Positions 47,837 to 55,396 of a stretch of 64,000 bases of DNA are shown one piece after another. Position numbers and translations under genes: made by a program. The DNA is from Bowdeniella nasicola (GTDB lineage Bacteria > Actinomycetota > Actinomycetes > Actinomycetales > Actinomycetaceae). The notes below the pieces were generated by a model. That model was not told the DNA's origin. It did no database searches and worked only from the letters and a program-made list of their open reading frames with translations. How positions within the stretch are numbered: position 1 is the stretch's first letter; every line of letters begins with the position of its first letter. The stretch covers positions 91,280-155,279 of the forward strand of contig JAUNVA010000004.1 in the NCBI GenBank assembly GCA_030537895.1. Direction: 5' to 3'.

Positions 47837-48408
47837 TGAGGCTCTCCGCGGGAGTGATTGCCGTGGCGGCATTCGCCGCGGGGTCATCCATCAATGCGCT
47901 CCTTCCGGACCGCGAGGCGATCCTCACCGAGACCTTCCCGGTCTCCGGTCGGGTGGGCGAACCCGTTCAGATCCGCACGGGGACGGTAACCGTGGACGAC
48001 GTCGCCACCGCCCGCACCGTCACCCGCTTTGGCTTGACCGCCCAAACCTCCGCGGTCTATCTGACCTTCACGCTCACCTACGTGCCAAATGGCCAGGAGG
48101 CCGCCGTGGCGCCGGTCGAGGTGGTGGGCGGAAATGGAGCGGTCTTCGGCGGGGCGCAGCCCTTCGGCGGGGTTCTCGCATGCGGGGGCTCCCAGGCCGA
48201 TCTACCGATCTCCTGTCCCATGGCGATCGAGGTCGGCGAGGAAGCGCTGGCCGGTGCGCATGTGCGGGTCTACAACTACTCCTCCGCGAGCGGCGATGAC
48301 GTCGCCGACATCGACCTAGCGCTGAATGCCGAGGAGGCGGCCGAGCTCCTCCACTCGGCCGGGACGTTCGACGTCACGGAACCGCACTATGGGGGGCGCC
48401 CGCGATGA
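47821..48408 (+). CDS. Single-pass membrane protein with exported beta-rich domain (envelope operon gene 2)
   Basis: A 195-residue protein starting at the ATG at 47821 (GGGGAGAA upstream), 16 bases inside gene 1. It has a signal anchor (about residues 5-25) with no lipobox, then a beta-rich domain: GEPVQIRTGTVTVDDVATAR and SAVYLTFTLTYVPNGQEAAV follow the same strand order as gene 1. Two cysteines are present (LACGG, ISCPM). It overlaps gene 3 by four bases. Unknown function; probably a subunit of one envelope complex with its neighbours. Confidence 0.75.
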   Translation: MAKPMMRLSAGVIAVAAFAAGSSINALLPDREAILTETFPVSGRVGEPVQIRTGTVTVDDVATARTVTRFGLTAQTSAVYLTFTLTYVPNGQEAAVAPVEVVGGNGAVFGGAQPFGGVLACGGSQADLPISCPMAIEVGEEALAGAHVRVYNYSSASGDDVADIDLALNAEEAAELLHSAGTFDVTEPHYGGRPR

Positions 48409-49007
48409 GATGGCTACGCCGTAACTGGGCCTGGCTTTTGGCCCTGCCCCTCGCCCTCGGCGCCGCCGGATTCGCGTCCTGTCATCGGCTGATCGAGATC
48501 TACTGGCCGAGTGAACCCACCGCCCCTGTGACCGTTTCGGGCGCGACCGCCCACTACGTCTCCGAATTCGTCAATGCGGGCGCCACCTACGCCCGCGACA
48601 TCGACGTCACCTTCCAGGGGGCTCGCCACGTCGAGACGCACGGCGGCCTCAGGGCGGTCGAGGGTGCGACCCTGTGGGCATTCGACTTCACCCTTGCCGC
48701 CGGTCCGAAGGTCATCGCGGACGGCTGCACCGTCGTCGCCCTGGATGAGCGTGGGCGCCAATATTTCCCGCGTGCCGCCACCACCGTGGATCCGAGTGAG
48801 CCACGAGATCTCAGCGTCCCGTGTCTCCCGCCCGATGCCGAGGGCCCAACGATCGACTACTTCAGCGGCACCGTCATCGACTCGAGGCTGGAGCGCCCAC
48901 CGCAGTGGGACACGACCCTCGTCGTCGCCATTCCCGACGGGATAGAGCCGACCGCGGTGCGAATCTGGTGGGATCTGCCGGTCTATGCGGAGTTCCCGCT
49001 GCCCTAG
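48405..49007 (+). CDS. Single-pass membrane protein with exported beta-rich domain (envelope operon gene 3)
   Basis: A 200-residue protein with a short positive start (MRWLRRNWAW), a signal anchor (about residues 9-26) and an exported domain with the pattern VTVSGATAHYVSEFVNAGAT and LWAFDFTLAAGPKVIADGCT. It is the third protein of this shape in a row. Overlap of the start with gene 2 (ATGA) indicates coupling. Its stop overlaps that of the convergent polytopic membrane protein by four bases. Function unknown. Confidence 0.75.
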   Translation: MRWLRRNWAWLLALPLALGAAGFASCHRLIEIYWPSEPTAPVTVSGATAHYVSEFVNAGATYARDIDVTFQGARHVETHGGLRAVEGATLWAFDFTLAAGPKVIADGCTVVALDERGRQYFPRAATTVDPSEPRDLSVPCLPPDAEGPTIDYFSGTVIDSRLERPPQWDTTLVVAIPDGIEPTAVRIWWDLPVYAEFPLP

Positions 49008-50254
49008 GCCTCGGGCGCGATGTCGGCCTCCTCTTCCCGGATCGTGTGCGCTGTGAGAATCCGGCTCACCCCAGCGGCGAGCAGTACCAGCGTCACCGTG
49101 AAGTACACGAGAGATTCTGCGAGTGAGATCACCGGCTCCAGGGCGAAGTTCAGTGCGGAGGGCCGGGGGCCAAGGAGATGGTGAGCGAGGACATCGACGC
49201 CAATACGAAGCCACCCCGTGAGCGCGAAAATCACACAGAACGCCACCATCGGGATGAAGCCCGCGACCACGATCTTGCGCAGCGCGTCAACCGCGGCCTT
49301 CAACGGCGTCGTCACGGGCGAGACGACATGCGTGATCGTGCGCTTCACGGGACTGGGAAGCCGTCGGATGCGGTCGGTTGCGGCCTCCTCATCAAAGATC
49401 GGCTCACCCTTCTTCAACTCGGCGCCATACAGGGTCGCCCCGATGGTGAGCCACGCGACGGGGACCACGATGAGCGCCCCGATGGACGAAATGAGGGAAC
49501 CCACCCAGGTGAAGGGGGTGAGGACCAGCGTGTGGAGGAATGTGTAGGTCTCCGAGGCGGTCTGCCACCACACGTTGATATCGTCCACGACCTGCCGGTT
49601 CATGACCCAACCTTGGAGCTGGCCCACCTTCAGGGTGAAGACGTAGGCGAGGCTCGTGAGCCACACGGCCTCGATGTAGGCGGAGATTAACGCCCACAGG
49701 GTCGAGGCAGACGCCAGCTTCTTCCACGCAATGTACTTGCGGAGCGCGAGGGCGATCAGGACGACTCCCACGATGATGCCGCTCGTGGGCAGCGGGATCC
49801 GGCTGAAGAGGACTTCGTCCGCGAAATCTCCGCGTTCGAGTTGCGCCCAGACGAGTCCGCCCTGGTCGTAGGCATAGCGGCGCATATCTTCCTTCAGGAA
49901 ACCGTTCGATGCATAGATCGCGAGGAAGGGGATCAGCGCTACTACCGTCGCCTTCATATGGGCGCGCCACTGACCAGCCTCATTCTCAGCGAGAAGGCCG
50001 GGAAGCGAGGTAGCAAGCACTCGGAGCATGAGGGCAAGCGCAGCGATCATGCACAGAGGAGCGAGCGGGAGGATCAGCGCGGAAAGCACCGAACTCGTGT
50101 GAGAGGCGCGGCCCGCCAACCAGAGCGCACCGAAGCGCAGTGCGAAGCCGGAACACAGCAGCGTCACGAGTGCGGGCCAGTGGCGCGCAAAGAGCGTGGC
50201 CGCGTCCGTGAAGACGCTGGCCATCTGCACCACGTGCCGGGTGAGCCAGTTCAC
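49004..50254 (-). CDS. Polytopic membrane protein of unknown function
   Basis: A 416-residue protein with about eight hydrophobic helices and two large loops. The GTG at 50254 is taken as start because TATGAT lies exactly six bases upstream and the protein then begins NWLTRHVVQMASVFTDA; the frame runs on to 50278 but only by eight residues. It contains an acidic tail (TIREEEADIAPEA) and several Trp-rich membrane faces (INVWWQTASETYTF). I do not recognise the family. Convergent overlap with the three-gene operon suggests, but does not prove, shared function. Confidence 0.8.
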   Translation of the reverse strand: MNWLTRHVVQMASVFTDAATLFARHWPALVTLLCSGFALRFGALWLAGRASHTSSVLSALILPLAPLCMIAALALMLRVLATSLPGLLAENEAGQWRAHMKATVVALIPFLAIYASNGFLKEDMRRYAYDQGGLVWAQLERGDFADEVLFSRIPLPTSGIIVGVVLIALALRKYIAWKKLASASTLWALISAYIEAVWLTSLAYVFTLKVGQLQGWVMNRQVVDDINVWWQTASETYTFLHTLVLTPFTWVGSLISSIGALIVVPVAWLTIGATLYGAELKKGEPIFDEEAATDRIRRLPSPVKRTITHVVSPVTTPLKAAVDALRKIVVAGFIPMVAFCVIFALTGWLRIGVDVLAHHLLGPRPSALNFALEPVISLAESLVYFTVTLVLLAAGVSRILTAHTIREEEADIAPEA

Positions 50255-50266
50255 CCCCTCATCATA
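50255..50266 (-). promoter_or_regulatory. Leaderless promoter of the polytopic membrane protein gene (-10 TATGAT)
   Basis: TATGAT (50266-50261), six bases, GTG at 50254. It decides the start codon. Confidence 0.65.
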
Positions 50267-50312
50267 GAGATCGCACAACCCGATACGGGAGGGCCGAGAG
50301 ACCTACACGAAA

Positions 50313-50333
50313 CCGAAAGAACCGAACTTTCGG
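50313..50333. repeat. Inverted repeat in the AT-rich region upstream of fucO
   Basis: CCGAAAG and CTTTCGG flank seven bases. The 300 bases from 50255 to 50560 contain no gene; this repeat and the promoter-like hexamers are the only structure seen. Confidence 0.4.
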
Positions 50334-50484
50334 CCACATAGCACACTATTGATGGATCACTTACTTTGTCTTGACACATGCGAGGTTCGGTCGCTCCCGA
50401 CGCCACAACCAGCCTCTCACTATTCACGCCTCAGGCGCGAATACTCAAGGATCGGCGCGGGCATCAGGTACTAAAGGCCCTATT

Positions 50485-50513
50485 TTGAGCGCCAGAAGAT
50501 TACTACATTAATA
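50485..50513 (+). promoter_or_regulatory. Possible fucO promoter (TTGAGC / TTAATA)
   Basis: The hexamers are 17 bases apart, about 47 bases before the ATG. The region is much richer in A and T than its surroundings. A TTGACA at 50371 is another -35 candidate. Confidence 0.4.
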
Positions 50514-50560
50514 ACGCAACCATACCAAGTGTTGGCATTTTCGGATGGAAGGAACGAGTC

Positions 50561-51709
50561 ATGGTTTACCGGATGATCTTCAACCAGACCGCGTATTTCG
50601 GGCGCGGCGCCCTCGATAACCTGGTTCCCGAACTGAAGGCACGACATTTCAGCAAGGCTCTGCTCATCACCGATGCCGTCCTTCTCGATGGCGTGGCCAC
50701 GAAGGTGACCGAGGCACTTGACGCAGCCGGCTTCCCCTACGAGGTCTTCTCCGACGTCGCCCCGAACCCGCCAGTAGCCAACGTGAAGGCGGGAGTGGAG
50801 AAGTTCAAAGACTCGGGGGCCGATGTCCTCATCGGTCTGGGCGGCGGCTCTCCGCAGGACACGGCGAAGGCCATCGGGATCATCGCCGCCAATCCCGAGT
50901 TCTGCGATGTGCTCTCCCTGGAGGGCGTGGCGGACACGAAGAACCCCTCCATCCCGATCATTGGGATCCCGACAACAGCGGGAACCGCCTCGGAGACCAC
51001 GATCAACTACGTCATCACGGACACCGAGAAACAGCGTAAGTTCGTCTGCGTTGACCCGCACGACATCCCCGTCCTCGCCATCGTCGACCCGGACCTCACC
51101 GATTCGATGCCCCGAGGCCTGAAGGCGGCCACGGGGCTCGACGCTCTCACGCACGCAATCGAGGGCTACATCACCAAGGGAGCCTGGGAACTGTCGGATT
51201 CTGTCCACCTCACGGCGATCCAGATGATCGCGGCGAACCTCAAGAAGTCAGTGGAGGGCGATATCGAGGCGGGCGAGAAGATGGCCTATGCCTCCTACAT
51301 TGCGGGCATGGGGTACTCGAACGTAGGCCTGGGCCTTGTGCACGGCATGGCGCACCCACTCGGTGGCCGCTACGACGCCCCGCACGGGGTAGCGAACGGG
51401 ATTTTGCTCGCCTCGATCATGCGTTTCAACGCCGAGTACACCGGTGAGAAGTACCGCGATATCGCGGAGGCCTTCGGCGTCGAGGATGCCCAGGCGATGC
51501 CCCTTGAGGACGCCCGTGAAGCGGCCTGCGACGCGGTCGCGCAGCTCACGGAAGACATCGGAAACCCGACCACGATCTCCGCGGTCGGCGTGACCGAGGA
51601 CGGCCTCGACGACCTGGCTGACGACGCCTACGCCGACGTGTGCACCCCGGGCAACCCACGCCCGGTGACCCGGGACGAGATCCGCGACCTGTACGCCGCG
51701 CTCCTCTAG
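50561..51709 (+). CDS. fucO: Iron-containing alcohol dehydrogenase, lactaldehyde reductase type
   Basis: A 382-residue group III dehydrogenase closely resembling FucO in length and sequence. The NAD-binding GGGSPQDTAKAIG (about residues 95-107) and iron-binding histidines in GLVHGMAHPLGGRYDAPHG (about 256-274) are present, with the GLDALTHAIEGY signature (about 191-202). It would reduce L-lactaldehyde to 1,2-propanediol, or oxidise short diols, with NAD. AAGGAA lies upstream. No fucose or rhamnose genes adjoin, so its role may be redox balance during fermentation. Confidence 0.9.
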   Translation: MVYRMIFNQTAYFGRGALDNLVPELKARHFSKALLITDAVLLDGVATKVTEALDAAGFPYEVFSDVAPNPPVANVKAGVEKFKDSGADVLIGLGGGSPQDTAKAIGIIAANPEFCDVLSLEGVADTKNPSIPIIGIPTTAGTASETTINYVITDTEKQRKFVCVDPHDIPVLAIVDPDLTDSMPRGLKAATGLDALTHAIEGYITKGAWELSDSVHLTAIQMIAANLKKSVEGDIEAGEKMAYASYIAGMGYSNVGLGLVHGMAHPLGGRYDAPHGVANGILLASIMRFNAEYTGEKYRDIAEAFGVEDAQAMPLEDAREAACDAVAQLTEDIGNPTTISAVGVTEDGLDDLADDAYADVCTPGNPRPVTRDEIRDLYAALL

Positions 51710-52032
51710 CACGAAGCGCCGGGGGGCGGGGAGCCTCGCGGAACCCAACGCCGTCATCAGCAAGGGGCGAGCGGAGAGATACGGCTGGCCCGGCCAAGTC
51801 ACTGATGCATGGCAAGCCAACCACCCAGGCCGAGGACGCCGCCGCACTCCCTACCCTCCGGCGCACCACCTGCCGAGCCCCGGATCATCGGGGAGCGAGA
51901 ACCCATCACTATCGGGGAATTACCCCGCTCCGGCGATCAATAGGTGCCACACCAGCGGTGCCCTCCCCTTGCTTTTGGATTCGTCGAACGCTTCTGGGGC
52001 CAGGGATGGGCGGCCATCCGCCACCTAGGTGC
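51710..52032. other. Non-coding stretch downstream of fucO
   Basis: No supported gene. Small hairpins are present (for example CGGGG-AATTA-CCCCG at about 51913-51927). Open frames on both strands lack start signals and family features. Confidence 0.5.
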
Positions 52033-52066
52033 CGGGCAGGCATCCCATTGCGGGAAGACCTGCCCG
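52033..52066 (-). terminator. Two-part hairpin after the small HTH gene
   Basis: CGGGCAGG/CCTGCCCG form the outer stem and TCCC/GGGA an inner stem, five bases beyond the HTH gene stop. Confidence 0.6.
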
Positions 52067-52070
52067 TTGC

Positions 52071-52292
52071 CTAGCGGCTTTCTCGCGCTGCTCGGTGGCG
52101 TCGGCCTGCGCGTGGCCGGGCTGCCTGCCAGGCGTCCACCGTTTCGGGGAGCCACCCGTAGGTGCCGCGCTGACCGAGCCCTACGAGGGCATCGGGCGGG
52201 GGCAGCATCCCCTTCTTCGCGTAGCTTGCGATCGTGCTTGGCTTCAGCCCGAGGCGAGCGGCAATATCGGTGCGTGTGAGATAGCGTTCCAC
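52071..52292 (-). CDS. Small helix-turn-helix DNA-binding protein (excisionase-like)
   Basis: A 73-residue protein from the GTG at 52292. Its core, YLTRTDIAARLGLKPSTIAS, followed by YAKKGMLPPPDALVGLG and YGWLPETVDAWQAARP, is a MerR/excisionase-type winged helix. The tail is basic (RPRAGRRHRAARESR). The frame runs to 52370, but the added residues lack pattern and overlap the upstream gene. It follows the 59-residue membrane protein by five bases. Such proteins are often excisionases or plasmid/phage regulators, which fits the degenerate look of the region. Confidence 0.7.
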   Translation of the reverse strand: MERYLTRTDIAARLGLKPSTIASYAKKGMLPPPDALVGLGQRGTYGWLPETVDAWQAARPRAGRRHRAARESR

Positions 52293-52297
52293 GCCTC

Positions 52298-52477
52298 TCA
52301 CGCCTTCCCGCTGCTCCGGCTGAACATTAGCGCGAGGGTGCCACCGAGGAGTGCCCCCCACAGCGCCCACACCGCGTGGAGCACCCCCGCCGACACGACA
52401 TTGCCCGCTGAGAGCAGCCCCACGCCCGCGAGCGCCACGATCAGCAGTGTGAGAAGCAGGTTCCTGTTCCTGGTCAT
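52298..52477 (-). CDS. Small two-helix membrane protein
   Basis: A 59-residue protein from the ATG at 52477, chosen for AAAGGA six bases upstream. It has two hydrophobic helices (about residues 7-25 and 31-50) joined by a short AGNVVSAG loop and a tail FSRSSGKA. I do not recognise it; small holin-like and immunity-like proteins have this shape, but nothing specific supports either. It is probably co-transcribed with the HTH gene. Confidence 0.65.
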   Translation of the reverse strand: MTRNRNLLLTLLIVALAGVGLLSAGNVVSAGVLHAVWALWGALLGGTLALMFSRSSGKA

Positions 52478-52521
52478 GGTGTTTCCTTTCCGGAAGGGGC
52501 GGGGTGACAATAAGTCCGGGA

Positions 52522-52562
52522 CCCGAAGGTCGGAGGTAGGTACTTTACTTCCGACCTTCGGG
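52522..52562. repeat. Thirteen-base inverted repeat upstream of the small membrane protein/HTH operon
   Basis: CCCGAAGGTCGGA and TCCGACCTTCGGG flank 15 AT-rich bases. It lies 45 bases upstream of the first gene, where a promoter and operator are expected; it could also be an old terminator. Confidence 0.55.
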
Positions 52563-52949
52563 CTTCCTTCATTCTCCCTACTCGAAGACTACGCGACCGT
52601 CCAGGCCGCCAACGCGAGGCTGCCTAACGACCCGGGCCGAAGCGCCGTCCTCGACCGGCTCATCCACACACTCATCCCCCTACACGCTGGCGCCACCGAG
52701 TTTCACCACCGCCGCGAATCGACTCGAGACACGGCCTGCTTCCCCCCGACGGCGTACGGGAGCACTGGAAGGGACCGGCCTGCACGGCACAGGCCCGCCG
52801 CCTCGCCCGCACCGCCATACCGCCCCGGCAGCTTTTCGTGTGTCTACGGACAGCCCGTGCCCGGCGCTTTGGGGCGGTCGTCTCTCATCTCTCGTCACAC
52901 TGGATAACGGTCCGCTATGGAACGTATATGGAACGCACCTGCAATTAAG
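52563..52949. other. Degenerate stretch, possible gene remnant
   Basis: No intact gene is supported. On the plus strand about 52575-52700 translates to a helix-like segment with ATVQAANARLPNDPG and LDRLIHTLIP, which looks protein-coding but has no start, ribosome site or proper end. TATGGAACG is directly repeated at 52916 and 52927 (11 bases apart). Confidence 0.35.
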
Positions 52950-52990
52950 GAATCCCCGGGGCCATGTTTTCCGCATGATCCCGGGGATTC
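52950..52990 (-). terminator. Terminator of tRNA-Ser
   Basis: Eleven-base perfect arms (GAATCCCCGGG, complement at 52980-52990), five bases beyond the tRNA 3' end. Confidence 0.8.
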
Positions 52991-52994
52991 TCGC

Positions 52995-53084
52995 TGGCGG
53001 TAGCGGTGGGATTTGAACCCACGGTGGCTGTGACACCACACAGCATTTCGAGTGCTGCACCTTCGGCCGCTCGGACACGCTACC
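52995..53084 (-). tRNA. tRNA-Ser (anticodon CGA)
   Basis: A 90-base class II tRNA. The acceptor GGTAGCG pairs with CGCTACC, followed by G and an encoded CCA. The anticodon loop is CTCGAAA closed by CAGCA/TGCTG, giving anticodon CGA, which reads the UCG serine codon. A long variable arm (GTGG/CCAC) and a T-loop GGTTCAAATCC are present. It is followed by its own terminator and then the small degenerate island. Confidence 0.95.
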
Positions 53085-53160
53085 TCGCCGAATCATCCTA
53101 ACGGGTTGGCGCCGCTGGCACCAACTCTGGACGGCGATCCCAGCAGCCCCCTGGCCCCAC

Positions 53161-53697
53161 TTATGTGCCGTGCCGACGGGCCCGGAAAAAGCTCTCCATG
53201 AGTGCGGCGCATTCGTCCGCACGCAGACCACCGATGACCTCACAGCGATGAGTGGCGCGCGTATCGCGCGGGACATCACGCAGCGAGCCGCACGCCCCCG
53301 TCTTCGGTTCCCACGCGCCGAACACGATTCGCTCCACACGCGCAAGCACCGCCGCGCCGGCACACATCGTGCACGGCTCCACGGTGACGACGAGGGTGCA
53401 ACCATCCAGGTGGGATGTCCCGAGCGTGCGCCCTGCAGAGCGCAAGGCGAGTATCTCGGCGTGAGCGGTGGGATCGTGGTCCCTCTCGCGCCTGTTGTGT
53501 CCCGTCCCGACGACGACGCCGTCGGCAGTCACCACCGCGGCGCCGATGGGTACCTCACCGGCCGCGCTCGCGTGCCGCGCGAAGCCCAGGGCCCGCCCCA
53601 TCGCCGCACCGTACGTGTACTCCACCCACCCAGGCAGATCCGAGGAAGCGCGCCGCCCGCTCGGCGGCGCGCCCCGCTGGTCCCTGCCGGTCTGCAT
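53161..53697 (-). CDS. tadA: tRNA-specific adenosine deaminase
   Basis: A 178-residue zinc deaminase converting A34 to inosine in tRNA(Arg). The catalytic HAE lies in PTAHAEILALRSAGR (about residues 77-91), and the zinc cysteines in VEPCTMCAGAAVL (about 109-121). Thirty residues precede the usual family start. I keep the ATG at 53697 because TACCGT is six bases upstream in the same palindrome that serves upp; a start near 53610 would remove the extension but has no signal. Confidence 0.93.
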   Translation of the reverse strand: MQTGRDQRGAPPSGRRASSDLPGWVEYTYGAAMGRALGFARHASAAGEVPIGAAVVTADGVVVGTGHNRRERDHDPTAHAEILALRSAGRTLGTSHLDGCTLVVTVEPCTMCAGAAVLARVERIVFGAWEPKTGACGSLRDVPRDTRATHRCEVIGGLRADECAALMESFFRARRHGT

Positions 53698-53719
53698 GTA
53701 TCCACGGTACCGTTGAGGT
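53698..53719. promoter_or_regulatory. Bidirectional leaderless promoter for tadA and upp (palindrome ACGGTACCGT)
   Basis: The palindrome at 53704-53713 reads TACCGT on both strands. Each copy is followed by six bases and then the ATG of tadA (minus, 53697) or upp (plus, 53720). The two start codons are only 22 bases apart. Confidence 0.7.
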
Positions 53720-54358
53720 ATGCGTCTGCACGTTGCCGATCACCCGCTCATCGCCCACAAGCTCACCGTCCTTCGCGACAAGTCCACGCCGTCCGCCACG
53801 TTCCGCCAATTGGCCGACGAACTCGTGACCCTCCTCGCCTACGAGGCCACCCGGGACGTCGCTACCGAACCGCGAGACATCGAAACTCCGGTCGCGCCGA
53901 CCACCGGCACCCATCTGTCCTCACCGCGCCCCGTCGTCGTCCCCATTTTGCGCGCTGGCCTCGGCATGCTGGAGGGTATGACCCGCATGTTGCCGACGGC
54001 GGAAGTCGGCTTCCTCGGGATGAAGCGCGACCATGAGACCCTCCTGGTTGAGACCTACGCGAACCGCCTGCCCGACGATCTCTCAGGCCGGCAGTGCTAC
54101 GTCCTCGATCCCATGCTCGCGACGGGTCACACGCTCATTGCCGCCATCGACTACCTACTCGAACGGGGAGCACGCGACGTCACCTGCCTCTGCCTGCTGG
54201 CCGCCCCCGAAGGAGTGACAGCGCTCGAGGAGAGCATCGGAGACCGCGCCGACGTCACGATCGTCACCGCCGCCGTTGATAAGTGCCTAAACAAACAAGC
54301 CTACATTGTTCCGGGGCTCGGCGATGCCGGTGATCGCCTCTACGGGATCGTCGACTAA
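53720..54358 (+). CDS. upp: Uracil phosphoribosyltransferase
   Basis: A 212-residue salvage enzyme making UMP from uracil and PRPP. The PRPP loop [19 protein letters not shown] (about residues 128-146), the [14 protein letters not shown] region (about 72-85) and the uracil-binding carboxy end [16 protein letters not shown] are complete. Length is normal for the family. It starts at the ATG at 53720 without a ribosome site, matching a leaderless mRNA. Pyrimidine synthesis is represented elsewhere in the window by pyrE. Confidence 0.96.
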   Translation: MRLHVADHPLIAHKLTVLRDKSTPSATFRQLADELVTLLAYEATRDVATEPRDIETPVAPTTGTHLSSPRPVVVPILRAGLGMLEGMTRMLPTAEVGFLGMKRDHETLLVETYANRLPDDLSGRQCYVLDPMLATGHTLIAAIDYLLERGARDVTCLCLLAAPEGVTALEESIGDRADVTIVTAAVDKCLNKQAYIVPGLGDAGDRLYGIVD

Positions 54359-54440
54359 GTACTGACCACACCTGTCTCAGCGATGGACCTGCCCCTCCCA
54401 ATGTGGGTGGGGTGCGAGCCGGATGGCCCGCGTGCAGGAC

Positions 54441-55307
54441 TTAATTCTTGGCGGAGATCACCTCACCGTTGGGCCAGGTCTCCTTGATGAACTGGGCCAC
54501 CTCATCGGAGTGCAGCAGCTCATCGAGCTTGGTGATCGCCTCCAGCTTGTCGGTGTTCTCGTCATAGACGAGCACGTTCGCGTAGGGGTTGCCTTCCACG
54601 GACTCGAGCTGGATCGCGTCCTCAGCGGGCTTGAGGTCCGCCTCCAGCGCGAAGTTGCCGTTGATGATCGCAATGTCGACGTCCGGCAGCACTCGCGGTA
54701 GGGCGGCGGCCTCAGCCTCCACGAACTCGAGCTTCTTCGGGTTGGCGGCGTCGTCACCGTCGTAATCGACGATCGAGACGTCCTCCTTGTCGATCTTCTC
54801 CAGCTGGCCGGACTCGACGAGCAGGTTCAGGGCGCGCGCCTGGTTCGACGGGTCGTTGGAGATCCCAACCTTCGCGCCCTCCGGCAGGTCGCTAATGTCC
54901 TCCAGGGACTCGGAGTAGATGCCGTAGGGCTCAATGTGCACACCGTCAAAGTGCTTGAAGGTGTAGTCCTTCTCGGCGATCTCAGCCTCGAGGTAGGGCA
55001 GGTGCTGGAAGTAGTTTGCGTCCAGGTCACCTTCGGAGAGGGCCACGTTCGGAAGGACGTAGTCGGTGTACTCCACAACCTTCAGATCGAGACCGGCGTC
55101 GGCCGCGAGGTTGTCCTGCACAAAGTTCAGGATCTCGGCGTGCGGCACAGGCGAGGCTCCCACGGTCAGTTCGGTCGTACCTTCCCCACCGTCGGCGGGA
55201 GCGGCGGTCTCGCCATCCGACGAGGGCTCGGAATCGGAGCCGCAGGCGGACAGGGCGAGAAGGAGGGAGGATGCGGCGGCGATGACGCCGATGCGGGTGG
55301 TCTTCAT
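54441..55307 (-). CDS. metQ: Methionine ABC transporter substrate-binding lipoprotein MetQ
   Basis: A 288-residue lipoprotein. From the ATG at 55307 (AAAGGA upstream) it has the signal MKTTRIGVIAAASSLLLAL and lipobox LSAC near residue 23, then an acidic linker and the NlpA fold, with LTVGASPVPHAEILNFVQDN, DANYFQHLPYLEAE and GNFALEADLKPAEDAI typical of MetQ. It is the last gene of metN-metI-metQ. It captures methionine (and often D-methionine) outside the cell. Confidence 0.95.
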   Translation of the reverse strand: MKTTRIGVIAAASSLLLALSACGSDSEPSSDGETAAPADGGEGTTELTVGASPVPHAEILNFVQDNLAADAGLDLKVVEYTDYVLPNVALSEGDLDANYFQHLPYLEAEIAEKDYTFKHFDGVHIEPYGIYSESLEDISDLPEGAKVGISNDPSNQARALNLLVESGQLEKIDKEDVSIVDYDGDDAANPKKLEFVEAEAAALPRVLPDVDIAIINGNFALEADLKPAEDAIQLESVEGNPYANVLVYDENTDKLEAITKLDELLHSDEVAQFIKETWPNGEVISAKN

Positions 55308-55396
55308 GGTAGGGGTCCTTTCGGGTTCATCGGGACGTCGGTCCCGGTGAGATTGGGGTGCTTGGCGAGCTTGACGATGCTCCGGCCGGTGGGTGC

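Noticed and set aside
52029..52907. Plus-strand open frame of 292 codons in the accessory island
   Set aside because: It runs through the opposite HTH and membrane protein genes and a hairpin, has no start signal, and only a short part of it looks protein-like; recorded as a possible remnant instead.
52950..52995. Attachment site at the tRNA-Ser 3' end
   Set aside because: The tRNA keeps its own adjacent terminator, and I found no second copy of its 3' end nearby, so a defined att site cannot be claimed.
52680..53405. Minus-strand open frame of 241 codons covering the tRNA
   Set aside because: It reads through tRNA-Ser and the tadA 3' end and has no family features.
54359..54440. Terminator between upp and metQ
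   Set aside because: Only a weak CCCA/TGGG stem is visible; too poor to list as a feature.
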